From Neoceratodus forsteri (taxonomy: Eukaryota; Chordata; Ceratodontiformes; Ceratodontidae), in NCBI GenBank assembly GCA_016271365.2, contig CM028129.1:841420001-841484000 (forward strand): a stretch of 64,000 bases of DNA, in the 5' to 3' direction. Numbering within the stretch: position 1 is the first letter of the stretch; each line of letters opens with the position of its first letter. Under the pieces are notes generated by a model that was not told the DNA's origin, made no database searches, and saw only the letters and a list, made by a program, of their open reading frames with translations. Of the stretch, positions 23,325-33,654 are shown in pieces. A program made the translations under genes and the position numbers.

Positions 23325-24385
23325 CTTAGAGAAAAATGACTTGCACATTCTGAACTCACTAAATGACCCCCTTGAACAGGTTAACGCTTTCAAATACCTT
23401 GGCATCACCCTAGACACAGGTCTCACTTTCCATGACCATATCCGATTACTAAGCACTGCTGTCAACGTATGTATTGGTCTCCTTCACCGCTATAAGCACT
23501 GCCTGCCTCCTAAATCTCTCCGCCTAGCCATCTCTACATCTATTCTATCCCTAACTGACTATGGTATCATCATCTATGGTGCGGCCGACACCATCCACCT
23601 ACACAAGACTGGTCCTCAATAAGGCCTGCAGACTTGCTACAGGCTGTCCTAGACTCACTCATACATGCACCCTCTACGCCTCAGCAAACTGGCTCAACCT
23701 CGATGGGAGGCTAAAGTACCAGGCCTGCCTCTTTGCAAAGAAAATCACCTCAGGATTACTCCCTCCAGCCCTCACCCCACTACTTCAGGCCCCACTGTCC
23801 AGTTGCTTCACACAGCAGTCAGCAACTACCCACTTTAGGGTACCGCGCTGCAAAATCACCTCTGGCCAAAGAATGTTTCGATATCTGGCCCCAACCTGGC
23901 TCAACTCACTCCCAAACTCCCTTCTCACTGAACCCAAACTCGGTCGGTTCAAGTACCAACTAAGGGACCTTATTACCCAAGGATCAGTATGTGATTGCCC
24001 CTAAACCTGACCCTCCATTTTTCTACCGCCTCTCATCTCCCATGTCTACGGACCTAACTCTGGTCTGCTGTCCCTGAGCATGCCTATACAATGGCAATGG
24101 ACATCTCTGTCCAGTCTTGGCCAATGAATGACGTGTGGGCATGGCTAGTGCCATCGCCCTGAAATGCTATGCATATACCTACAACCTTTATTCCCAGCTG
24201 CTATTTTTCATATTCTTTGTATTTTCTGTAATCATCTGCAACCATTCTGTAACCGCTGTGTTTAACTACTATGTTACTTGTTACTCTGTACACTGTTGTC
24301 TTTTCTTATGTATGACGTGGAACCTTTGTAAAAGAGTATTTGACTCAAAGGTGTTATCCGATATTTATCAATAAAATGATATGCA
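23325..24385 (+). mobile_element. LINE-A copy 2: C-terminal part of ORF2 and 3' UTR
   Basis: The translated product starts near DPLEQVNAFKYLGITLDTGL (23,362-23,420), a block found in LINE-A copy 1 at 2390-2455. It continues with ILSLTDYGIIIYGAA, then (after a +1 shift near 23,610) LNKACRLATGCPRLTHTCTL, a FRVPRCKITSGQ block and a C-terminus VCDCP with stop at about 24,002. The 3' UTR shares GACGTGGAACCTTTGTAAAA (about 24,315) and GACTCAAAGGTGTTA with copy 1. It is 5'-truncated just after the RT core, so it was never autonomous at this site. Confidence 0.8.
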
Positions 24386-24389
24386 TTGG

Positions 24390-24655
24390 GTTTTGTGGTC
24401 CTGAACAGCCTGTGATTAGTGCTGTCACTATGACATTTACTTTTACTCTTTTGTTTTTCCTCTCTTTGTTTCATGATGTTGTTGCTTCCTTTTTTGTAAA
24501 TGTTTCCCCCACATGTGATGTGATTTAATATTTTGTGTACGGTATGTAACTTTCTGATTTAGCTGGATGTATTCTGCTTAGATATTCCTGTTTATTGTAT
24601 TGTATGTTTTTTTGTTTATTTTTCCTATGCAATAAAAATGTCCCTAATAATTTAT
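24390..24655 (+). mobile_element. Possible L1/Tx1-type 3' UTR tail
   Basis: T-rich sequence ends in ATGCAATAAAAATGTCCC (about 24,628), the style of many Tx1/L1 3' ends. No coding part is attached, so this rests on the tail alone. Confidence 0.3.
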
Positions 24656-24659
24656 AACA

Positions 24660-25830
24660 ATTCGGCATCACAATCACAGGAACATTTTATTACATATGCT
24701 TTGAAGTTTGTGGCCTTGTTGAACACAGCTATTCTGGCAGTCTGACTTTTGGTTCTATATCTTAATGGCGATTGTGGAATAGTGATCGCTGTTAGGGTGA
24801 GTGTACATCGCTGAAAATGAGTTTTGGTGATACACTCGTGGCGAAAGCAAGAGGGTGCCTGAGATCTAGGGGATTGTTTTTAATGCGGGGGGTTGTGCCC
24901 CTGCACAGCTCAACTCCTGGGGTACATGTTGAGGTGAAATACTACAAAATAAAAAGTTGCCAGCCCGCAAAAAAAAAAAAAACATCACATTAGACCCGAA
25001 CCCAGCACCTCCCAACCAACCACCCTCCCCACCACACTAGTGGACCAGCTCGACAGCTGCCCACCACACCCCCTCCCATATACCTTTCCTCCCCTGTCTC
25101 TACCCCCCGCACATGTGCACATGCATGAATATGCGTGTACTTCCCGTCACCCACCCAGGTATCTGGTCACCCCCCTGCCTGGTAGCCCTGAACACAGGTA
25201 CCGTAATTGAGTTGCTGTTTTTGTAGGCACTCAATTGTCGTCACCTTGTTCACAGGTTACCCGAACTCTGGGACTGTTTCAGAGAAGTCCTGTAAGACTG
25301 GGCCAGGAGGGCACTTTAGCACCCTCTATGATGTCTTCTTGGTTGCTGGTTCCTCAGTCAATAAGTCTTGTTTGGGACAACTCTTCCATCATTGAGAGGG
25401 TGACAGAACTAATATCTATTGCACAGCACCTGACTCTGGGATATATAGTAACTCAGCCTTTAAATTTAGGTGATAAGTAAGGGGACCCACTCCCCAATGC
25501 GTTTCCACCTACTTGTACTGTTGTCAAGCATACAAAGTTATTACCTGAACAGGTAGTCGAGATGGTAATGATGTCCACTCCAGGTGGTGGCATGATCCTG
25601 GTTGTTCCAAAAATGGGGAACCACAGAAGAAGGTGGTATCTAGGAAAGTCAGTGTCTCACAGGAAGAGGTTGTGGCAGTTTCTAGTATTTTTGAATCTTT
25701 GGGTGCAGTGAATTGGGGGGTTACAGAGAAAGGTGAAATTTCAGAGTCCTCTTGTATATCCTCCCAACCTCATGTCTCTGGGAATGAAGAAGAAATGGGA
25801 GAACCTAAAGTAACCATAAAACGGAAACAT
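24660..25830. other. Unassigned region with C-rich and A-run segments
   Basis: Includes an A-run at about 24,970 and a C-rich part at 25,000-25,190. An 88-codon frame at 25,633-25,899 runs into the following LINE in another frame and has no recognisable domain upstream of it. Confidence 0.3.
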
Positions 25831-25834
25831 TCTG

Positions 25835-27565
25835 GAAGGAGCATTTTCTGCCTTCCTGTGGCAAGGGAAGCTCCCCCACATGAGTCTGCAGTGCCTTAAG
25901 GTGGACCCCTCCAAGGGGGAGGGGCTTAATTTCCCAGATCTGAATAATTATTATATAGCAACACAATGTAGGTTTATCAAGGACTGGGTGCACAGACCAC
26001 CTGAGGCCAGTTGGTTGGACTTAGAAGAAGAAAGCAGTGCTGTGCGTCTGTCTGCATACCTCACAGTTCGGGGCTGCCGGGCCTATTCTAGACAGGGTTC
26101 ACCTAACCTCTTGGTAAAATGGATGTTGGAAGCATGGGATCTCCTGAGGCATCGTGGGGGTGGTGGGGTTGCAAGAAGAAACACTTTTGGTCCCAGTGTA
26201 TCGGAACCCCTTCTTCCTGCCTGGATTGGAGAATAGAGGATTTGGGGAATGGGAAGCCAGTGGAATCTCCGTGGGAGCCCTATATACCTGGGAGGGTATA
26301 AGCACTTTTGCTGAAATTCATGAGGCCATTGGACTCCCACGCTCCCATCTTGTTCAGTATTTGCAGGTTCGGGCATATGGGTGGGGGTTGGGTATAGAGT
26401 GAGTTGCAGCAACCTTGCTGGTCCCAATTGAAAAGGTGGTGTGGATGGCTAAACAGGACCCTAAGGGTTTTGTTAGTAAAGTAGTCCAGCAAGATAGATA
26501 GTCCTATCCTACCACTACAGCTAAAACTAAGTTGTTATAGGAAAGAGATGAGGACTGAGCCCTGTTGTTGAAAACACATATGAGGATCCTGGTATGTAGT
26601 TGGTATAAGGAATCTCAGTATACGTTTGTCCATTGGCTATATTGCCCCCTGGTTGTGGTGCAGAAGTACCACCCTGTGATCTCCCTGCTGTGTGGTAGAT
26701 GCCGAGTAGCCCCTGGGACTTATATGCACTATTTCTGGACATGTCCTGTGCTGCTGGTGTTCTGGAAGAATATGAAGAATGAACTTTCTAATATGGTGGG
26801 ACAGCAGATACCAGTAACCCCAATAACATTGTTGTTCTGGATGGAGGACTTGGGAGCTGAGGGATGGGGACCTCTCCCTAGATAGATAGATTTGTGCATT
26901 GTTGATACTGGCACATTAGTGTCTTATGAATACATGGGTGTCCTGTACTGCCCCTACACTCATCTAGTGGAGAATGCTAGCTATTCAAACCTTGGCCCCG
27001 GAATGCTTTACCTTTGTTCTATGGGGGAAGGGTGAGCGTTTTCTTTCACCGGCGGAAGCTCAAATTCTTTGCAATGGGGTGGGGTAGATGTAGATTAGGG
27101 AGACGCTGCAGGGGCTGGGGGAATGTTCTGTCCACCCCCTGAGAACATAGATGGATGGAGGGTTCCCTCGTGGGTCACTACTTGTGCCCATAAGCCCTCC
27201 TAATATGGATGCCAATTCTGCCAATCAATAAGCACTTACAGTATATTGTTTGGGATGGATTTATTTGTAGACATTAGATACAATTTCTCCTAGTTGGACC
27301 GATAGTTTGTATGTTTGTTGTGGGGGGAGGGGGTTCTTTATTTGTTTATTTATGTATTCTATTTTTAGTTTGTTTCTGAATTTTTATACTTTTAAAATAT
27401 TATAGGGTGCTACAGATACAGTCTGGAGGCAGCCTTTCTGCAACTCACAGATAGGCCTCATAGTTTCTACTATATTTGCCATGAATGTTAATACTGGTAT
27501 GCAGTGGTTTTCTTTTGTGCTGCTGTATCCATGTGGTCATCAACTTAATAAAAAGAACGATACAA
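25835..27565 (+). mobile_element. Tx1/L1-type LINE, 5'-truncated: end of RT, C-terminal domain and 3' UTR
   Basis: Plus-strand translation gives SAFLWQGKLPHMSL (about 25,845-25,885), then KGEGLNFPDLNNYYIATQCR (25,912-25,970). A C-terminal region follows, with a SRQGSPNLLVKWMLEAWDLL block (26,091-26,150), SHLVQYLQVRAYGWG (about 26,343-26,388), VHWLYCPLVVVQKYHP and the zinc motif CGRC at 26,691-26,702. Downstream is YMHYFWTCP (about 26,720-26,746). This is the same C-terminal organisation as the nearly full-length copy at 33.3-39.7 kb. Frameshifts near 26,150 and stops near 26,500 disable it. The 3' UTR ends in an AATAAAAAG stretch at about 27,548. Confidence 0.75.
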
Positions 27566-27779
27566 ACAAAATGGAAACATTGATCTAGTAGTCAGGGCAG
27601 TGTGAAGAAAAAGCAAATATATTGGTTGTTTATTTTTCTATCAGGATTTATGAGAGTGATTTGGGTCTCCTTTATGTGTTCTCTTTGAGGTTTTTTTCTT
27701 GCCCCTATTCTTTTAAGAATGGTCCCTCCTTTTGGTTTGCAATTATGACAGTTTTCTTGACTATAGTACTAGACAGTGA

Positions 27780-28648
27780 AACATAAAGGCAATTTTGGGA
27801 GTGGTGTAGTACAGTGGTACCGCTTTGCCTTGGATTGTCCACCCCGCACCCATGACAGCTCCCTCTATTCCTTCCTATCCTTCCCCGCCCTTGATGCCAG
27901 ACACCTTGCTCACTGCACCTCCTTTATCTTTAAATACTGGCTAGACTCCCTCCCTTCCTACCTTGCCTGTCTCCTCTTCACCCCCCCCACACCCTTCATA
28001 ACTCTGGCTATCACTCCCTTGCACTACCTTCAAGAAAATCTCCAGCTGGCCAGGCTGCTTTCTCTTCCCATTTCCCCAAACTATGGAATTCCCTCCCCTA
28101 AACATCCTCTCTGCCTTCTCCCAGCACTCATTCTCCTCCTTACTCCATGACTTCTCGACTCACTCCTACAAGTGCACCTAATGGTTGTCTCTGTTCCACG
28201 ACTTTCTACCTGCTACCCCTCTCTCTTCCTGATCTTCTCTTGTCCACCCCTTCTGCTGCTCCACACTACCCTGGTACCTTGGATCCCTTCATCCCCGAAT
28301 CCCAATGGATTGCCTTCTCTACCTCTTCCTTTTTATTGCACCTTGCTCTTTAAATTGTTCCTCCTTGGTTTTCCTTGGATTGTAATTTACCTCCTGACCC
28401 TTACATAAATTGACCGAGAAATTGCACAGATATTGTATAAATGCTTATATGTTTCTATGTTATATGTTCATATATGTTTGTAGTTTAGTGTTGACTGTTT
28501 AGTCCTTATACCTGCCATTTAATTATTGATTATGATTGTTTGTATCTCTCTCCTCTTCCCCTTTTCCCCAGGAAGCATCTGGAAATGAACTGTTTCATCT
28601 CAGTATGCCTTTTTTTCTGGTGAAACATTTGAAATAAATAAATAATGG
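27780..28648 (+). mobile_element. L2-like LINE 3' part
   Basis: C-rich sequence whose frames contain a YWLDSLPSYLACLLF-like start and, near the end of the coding part, AFSQHSFSSLLHDFSTHSYK, as in L2 C-termini. The 3' end carries GGAAATGAACTGTTTCATCT, then CAGTATGCC and AAATAAATAAATAA (about 28,633-28,646), the L2-style tail seen at 3,600 and 54,940. The reading frame is broken. A CR1 element starts directly after it. Confidence 0.6.
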
Positions 28649-28649
28649 A

Positions 28650-29925
28650 TATGGAGCTGCAGTTTTCCAGGAGACCTTCTGGAGACTGAGGTGCTTCCTC
28701 ATCTGCACTCACCTCTCTGGGTTGAAGGAGGAGGTCGTTGGTCTCCAGGTTGAGCTGGCTAGGATCCACAGAATCTCTTTCCCCTCCCACAGGCCACCAA
28801 GTCTATCACCATTGCTCCAGAGGTTACCCAGGAGAAGGAAGGATGGCTGCACTAGGGTGCTCTCTTGGAGTCTGGGGGTAGTGGGTCAGGGGTAAACTCC
28901 TCAGCTGGTGCCACTACAGAATTCCTTCACCATTCTGGCAGGATGGGACTGCAAGGAGGAGGCACCTGTAGTAGTGGTAAGGGAGGATGTGAGGGTCCTC
29001 CTTAGGGGAGGCCCCAAGGTGGGTGGTAGAGGACCCCAGCAGAGGAAGAAGCAGCTTCTGGGGAGGGGGCCTTTATTGTTAGGAGTGTATATTTGAGAAT
29101 AGGAAGGGGAAAAGAGGGAGGTAAGGTGCCTTTCTGGAACCATGGCTCAGAGGGAGGGACAGCGGATTCTAAGGGCAGCAGGGTAGGAGGGAGAGCTAGA
29201 TTTCTTTGTCCAGCTGGGGACCAATTAACTGGTTAGGGATAGGGCTGGGATTGTGCAGGGTGAGTTCAGGGAATTGGGAGGAATCTTAGGCAGGTAACAT
29301 GCATGGTGTCTTTTGCTAAGGAGCTGCCTGTCTACGACTGGGGGAGGATAGAATTCTTCACATCAGGAGCTTCAACTCATTGTCGAAGAAATGGTGTAGA
29401 GAAGAGGGGGTGGCCACACTGGGGACAGGGGACCACCCTGGAGGGATAGGGGCCTATACAGAGGTTATGGCCTGTATCCGTCTGGGAAGGGAACCTCAGT
29501 CCTTAGTGGACAGTTTGAATATTACTTTGATGAACATTTAAACTAGCTGAGAGAGGTGGCAGAAGGAAAAAAAGGTGGCATAACTGCCCCTCCCACAGAC
29601 TAAAACAGTAGGAAAGGAGGACCTGATGGAGCAGGATCCCTTGGGGAACAGGATAATGGGAACAACAGTGAAGTACAGGACAAAGGTGATGGGAACAAAA
29701 GTTGCAACAAGAAAGGGTTGAAGGAGGCAGGTCACAAGGGGAGTAATGGAGGTTGCATGCAGAGTGGGAACAAGGTCTTGAGGGCCATGTGTGCAGCTAC
29801 AAGGAGTCTTGGAAATAAAATTTCAGACCTGGAGGCCATCATAGTGGTGGCAGCCCTGGCTATTGTGGCCATTCCTTGACTGAGACATGGCCATACCAGG
29901 CTACACTCAGTTCTTAAAGGATGGG
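28650..29925 (+). mobile_element. CR1 LINE, tandem copy 1: ORF1 with decayed SGNH esterase, ending in the endonuclease start
   Basis: Near 28,716-28,770 a frame reads LKEEVVGLQVELARIHRI, the leucine-zipper-like coiled coil that opens CR1 ORF1. The SGNH-esterase part follows at about 29,010-29,530. Block III reads QLGTN and the final block reads YGLYPS, so both the catalytic Asp and His have been lost. After the ORF1 stop (about 29,540) come NARSLGNKISDLEAI-like text and AIVAIP (29,805-29,880), the start of the ORF2 endonuclease. The copy stops abruptly at about 29,925, where a second ORF1 segment begins. A 3'-truncated LINE is not expected from target-primed insertion. Confidence 0.65.
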
Positions 29926-32900
29926 GGGGTCTTCTGTAGGGAAGGCCCCAAGATGGGAGGTAGAGGACCCCAGCAAAAGAGGACGCAACTTCTGCTGGCA
30001 GACTCAGTCATTGGCGGTAGATTTGGGAACAGGAAGGAAGAGAAAGAGAGAGGTGAGGTGCCTACCTGGCACCATGGCTCAGATGAATGGAAAGTTGATC
30101 ATGAGGATTGCTAGGGGTTAAGGCAGGATGGTGAGCTGGAGGTCATTGTCCACTTGGGAACTAATGACATAGATGGGGATGGGCTGTGATTGTGCAAGGG
30201 GATTTTTGGGAGCTAGGGAAGTATCTTAGGCAGGTTGCATGCTCAGTGGCTTTGGCTGAGGTGCTGCCTGTCTATGACTGTGGGGAGGATAGGGTTCTCT
30301 GCACCAGGAGCTTCAACTCATGGTTGAAGGAATGGTGCAGCGATAAGGTGTTTGGCTACATTGGGGGCTGGGGACCAACCTGGAAGGATCCGGGCCTATA
30401 CAGGGGTGATGGCCTGCATCCATCTGACAGGGGAACTGCAGTCTTCAGTGGACAGTTTAAATGTTACTTTGGTGAATATTTAAACTAGATGGGGAAGAAA
30501 AAGGGAAGCATAAACTGCCCCTACACAGGCTGAAGCATAGAGAAGGGAGGATCTGAGGGGATGAAAATTCCAGGTGCAAAGTAAAAAAAAACAGCGTGGT
30601 AGTAAACAAAGAGGATGGGAAAAAGAGTTGTAGAAAAGAGTGAAAAAAGAGGCATTTCAAAAGGGAAAAGATGGGGGTAGCAGGTAGAGGGGGAACAAAG
30701 TGTGGAATGCTATGTGTGGAAACGCAAGAAATCTAGGAAACAAAATTCCAGACCTAGAGGCCATCATGGCAGAGGCAGACCTGGATATTGTGGCCATTAC
30801 TGAGTTGTGGTATACAGGAAACCATGACTGGAACATGGCCATACCAGGCTATACACATTTTAAGAAAGAAAGGGTGGGAAGGAAGAAAGGTTGTGTGGTG
30901 CTGTATGTAATGGAGGGCATCATGGTGACAGAGAGACAAGGAGACTGGGGGGGGGATGAAGGAGTTAGAGGTACTGTAGATCACCCTGGAGAAGGCACTG
31001 AAGCCACTATTTGCACTGGCATGATCTACAGACCTCCAGCACAGAGGAGAAACTGGATAGGGCACTGGTGGAAGCCATTAGTACAATGGTAGAAAAAGGG
31101 GAGGTGCTATTGGTGGGGGACTTCAGTAAACTGGATATAGATTAGAGACTCCCAACTGCAGCTTCAGCTAGAAGCAGGGACATCCTTGACTCGCACTCTT
31201 AATGGAGCAATACTGGACCTGGTGGTCATAAACAGAACAGTACTGCAGATGTCAAGATGGGAGACCTGCTGGGGACCAGTGACCACTGTACAGCATGGTT
31301 CAACATAAGGATGGCAACAGAAGTGACCTGCACAATGACAAGGGTCCTGGTCTTCAGAAGGGCAGACTTTAAAACAATGGGTGAATGCCTCAGAGATGAC
31401 CTAGCAAGGGGATGGCCTATGTGTGTGTGGGGGGGAAGGGGGAGGAACTGTGGGCCAAATTAAGGAATAGTACAGTGAAGGCAACAAACCTCTGTGCAAA
31501 AGAAGTGAGCAAAAACAGGAGGAAAAATAGACTGCTATGATTCACAAAGGAAGTGGCTGAAAAGGTAAAGGCTAAAAGGTGGCATTTAGGAGGTACAAAG
31601 AGAAACAGGAGGAAAACGATAGGGAGAAACAACCCTATTCAACAAGTCACTAGAAACAGGAATAGTTCCGGGGGCCTGAAGGAGGGCAGATGTAGCCCCG
31701 CTTCATATTTGCAGCAGCAGGGAGGAGGCTGGCAAGTATGGGCTGGTCAGTTTGATGTCAGTTGTGGGGAAGTTAATGGAGAAGTCTTTAAAGGAAAGAC
31801 TCATGGAGTATCTTGAATCCAACAGGTTACAAGACTTGAGGTAGCACAAATTCACGGAGGGGGGAGGGCATGTCTAGATGAACCTGACTGATTTCTTCAA
31901 TGGGGTGGCCAGGGAAATAGATCAGGGTGGGGTGGTGTATGTGGCCTACTTAGAATTTAGCATGGTCTTTGACACCATAGCACATAGAAAGCTCATAAAT
32001 AAAATGGGCAGTTTGGGTGTGGATCCTAAGGTAGTAAACTGGGTATGAAATTGGTTGACAGATAGGCGACAGAGAGTAGTGGTAAATGGCACTCACTGGG
32101 GGAAGGGGAGGGGAGGGTGACCGGTGGGGTACCTCAGGGCTCAGTATTGGGACCAGTCCTGTTAATGCCTTTATAAGAGACATTGCAGAAGAGCTGAAAG
32201 GGAAGGTATGCATCTTTGCAGATGACACTAAAATTTGCAATCGGGTGGACACTCCTGAGGGGGTGTAGAAAAGAACAGAGATCTGAAAAAACTTGAGTAG
32301 TGGTCTAAGGTATGCCAGCTGGGTTTCAATGTGAGAAGGTTCATAATCATGCACCTAGGACACAGAAACTCAGCGGCAGAGTATTAAATGGGGAAGAGGT
32401 ATTGGACGTCATAAAACAGGAAAAGACCTTGAAGTAATCATATTACATGACCTCAAGGTGGCAAGGCAGTGTAACAAGTCAGTTGTTAAGGCCAGCGGGA
32501 TGCTGTGGTGCACAGGGAGGGGTATCACCAACAGAAAGAGGAAGGTGGTATTACCACTGTATAGATCATTGGGGAGGCCCTACCTAGAGTACTGTGTTCA
32601 GTTTTGGAGACCACATCTCAGAAGGGATATAGACAGGGTGGAGGCTGTCCAAAGAAGGGTGACTAAAATGGTGCTGGGGCTGCATTAGATGCCCTATGAG
32701 GAGAGACTGAGGGATCTCAGTATGTACACCCTGGAAGAAAGGAGGGAGAGTGGGGACATGATAGAGACCTACAAATACCCAACAGGGGTAAATAAAGTGC
32801 AGGAGAGGAATATTTTTCAGAGGAGAAGGTGCACAAGAACAAGAGGCATGCAGTGAAGCTGGAAGGGGAAAATTTAGGAGAGGTGTGAGAAAGTACTTCT

Positions 32901-33160
32901 TCACTGAAACAGTGGTGGATGCCTGGAGCAGTCTTCTAGTGGAGGTAGTGGGTGCAAAAACAGTGGTGGGGCTTCAAGCATGCAATGAATAGACACAAGG
33001 GAATCTTGGTAGGGAAGGTGGGGGGGGGGTGTGTAGCCAGAGATCAAGTCAGAGATTGGCTAAGGTCTATGGTGTCAGTATATGCAGAGAAAATGGGTAG
33101 ACTATGTGGGCTAAACAGTCCTTATCTGCTGAAAAATTCTATGTTTCTATGTGAATAGTA
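29926..33160 (+). mobile_element. CR1 LINE, tandem copy 2: ORF1 SGNH part, endonuclease, reverse transcriptase, TTTCTATG tail
   Basis: It begins inside ORF1 with QLLLADSVIGGRFG (29,986-30,030, SGNH block I), HLGTND (about 30,152-30,170, block III) and GDGLHPSDRG (about 30,408-30,440, with the D-x-x-H pair kept). Endonuclease landmarks are DLDIVAITELW (30,780-30,812), GDFSKLDI (about 31,116) and TSDHCTAWF (about 31,279). The reverse transcriptase has SVLGPV-like text, FADD at 32,215-32,226, LPLYRSLGRPYLEYCVQFW (about 32,553-32,610) and AVQRRVTKMVLGLH. The part between endonuclease and RT (about 31,630-31,680) is shortened, implying an internal deletion. It ends in ATTCTATGTTTCTATG at about 33,137-33,152. 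Many stops. Confidence 0.8.
29986..30491 (+). pseudogene. CR1 ORF1 SGNH-hydrolase (esterase) domain
   Basis: SGNH-fold esterases in CR1-group LINE ORF1 are known and are thought to help lipid or protein interactions of the ribonucleoprotein. Here the block I serine lies in LADSVIGG, the block III Asn in HLGTND, and the final Asp/His in GDGLHPS. All core residues are visible across two frames. The last 100 codons (30,186-30,488) are open and end in CYFGEYLN. One frame change near 30,060-30,180 and a stop at about 30,118 break the gene. Confidence 0.7.
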
Positions 33161-33280
33161 TTAACTTTTTGTATTCTGCAAGATATCATGTAGGATATGT
33201 TTCCTGCAGCAAACTCATTTGAAATCAGTACAGGAAACTAGATAGCCATAAAATAGTTGGTTTAAAAAGGGTATTTTTTT
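33160..33280 (+). mobile_element. Host L1/Tx1 endonuclease, left piece (interrupted by insertion)
   Basis: The frame contains CFLQQTHLKSVQETR (about 33,200-33,245), matching the FLQETHL endonuclease motif of L1/Tx1, then NSWFKKGIF. The same frame resumes at 39,691 after a 6.4 kb insertion. GGGTATTTTTTT at 33,269-33,280 is repeated at 39,691-39,702 as a target-site duplication. Two stops lie in this piece. Confidence 0.75.
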
Positions 33281-33426
33281 TTTGTATAATATTTTTATTT
33301 GCTTTTCAACAAACTTCAACAGGCAATCAAATACACAACTTATTCATTCTACTACCAACATCATACATTATAGTAATCAACCGTTACACTTCATTACCAA
33401 CTAAATTCCATTCCAGTTGAACTTAC

Positions 33427-33468
33427 TTAAATTAAATTAAGTTAAATTAAATTAAATTAAATTAGAGT
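33427..33468. repeat. (AAATT)n simple repeat in 3' UTR
   Basis: Pentamer AAATT in tandem with one variant unit, about 8 copies, lying in the 3' UTR of the inserted Tx1/L1. Confidence 0.8.
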
Positions 33469-33654
33469 GAAAATGCAACCAGTATACTCATGCTTTTTAC
33501 ATCCAATCTTTTTCTGATTCTTGTTTTTCCTCCATCCTTTACTTCATTCCTTTTTACCTTCCCTTTTATTTTTCTTTCAACAGTTCCATTGCCCCCCTTC
33601 TTTTACTCCTTCTTTCTACCTTCTATACGCCATCTCTCTTCCTCCTTCCCTATC

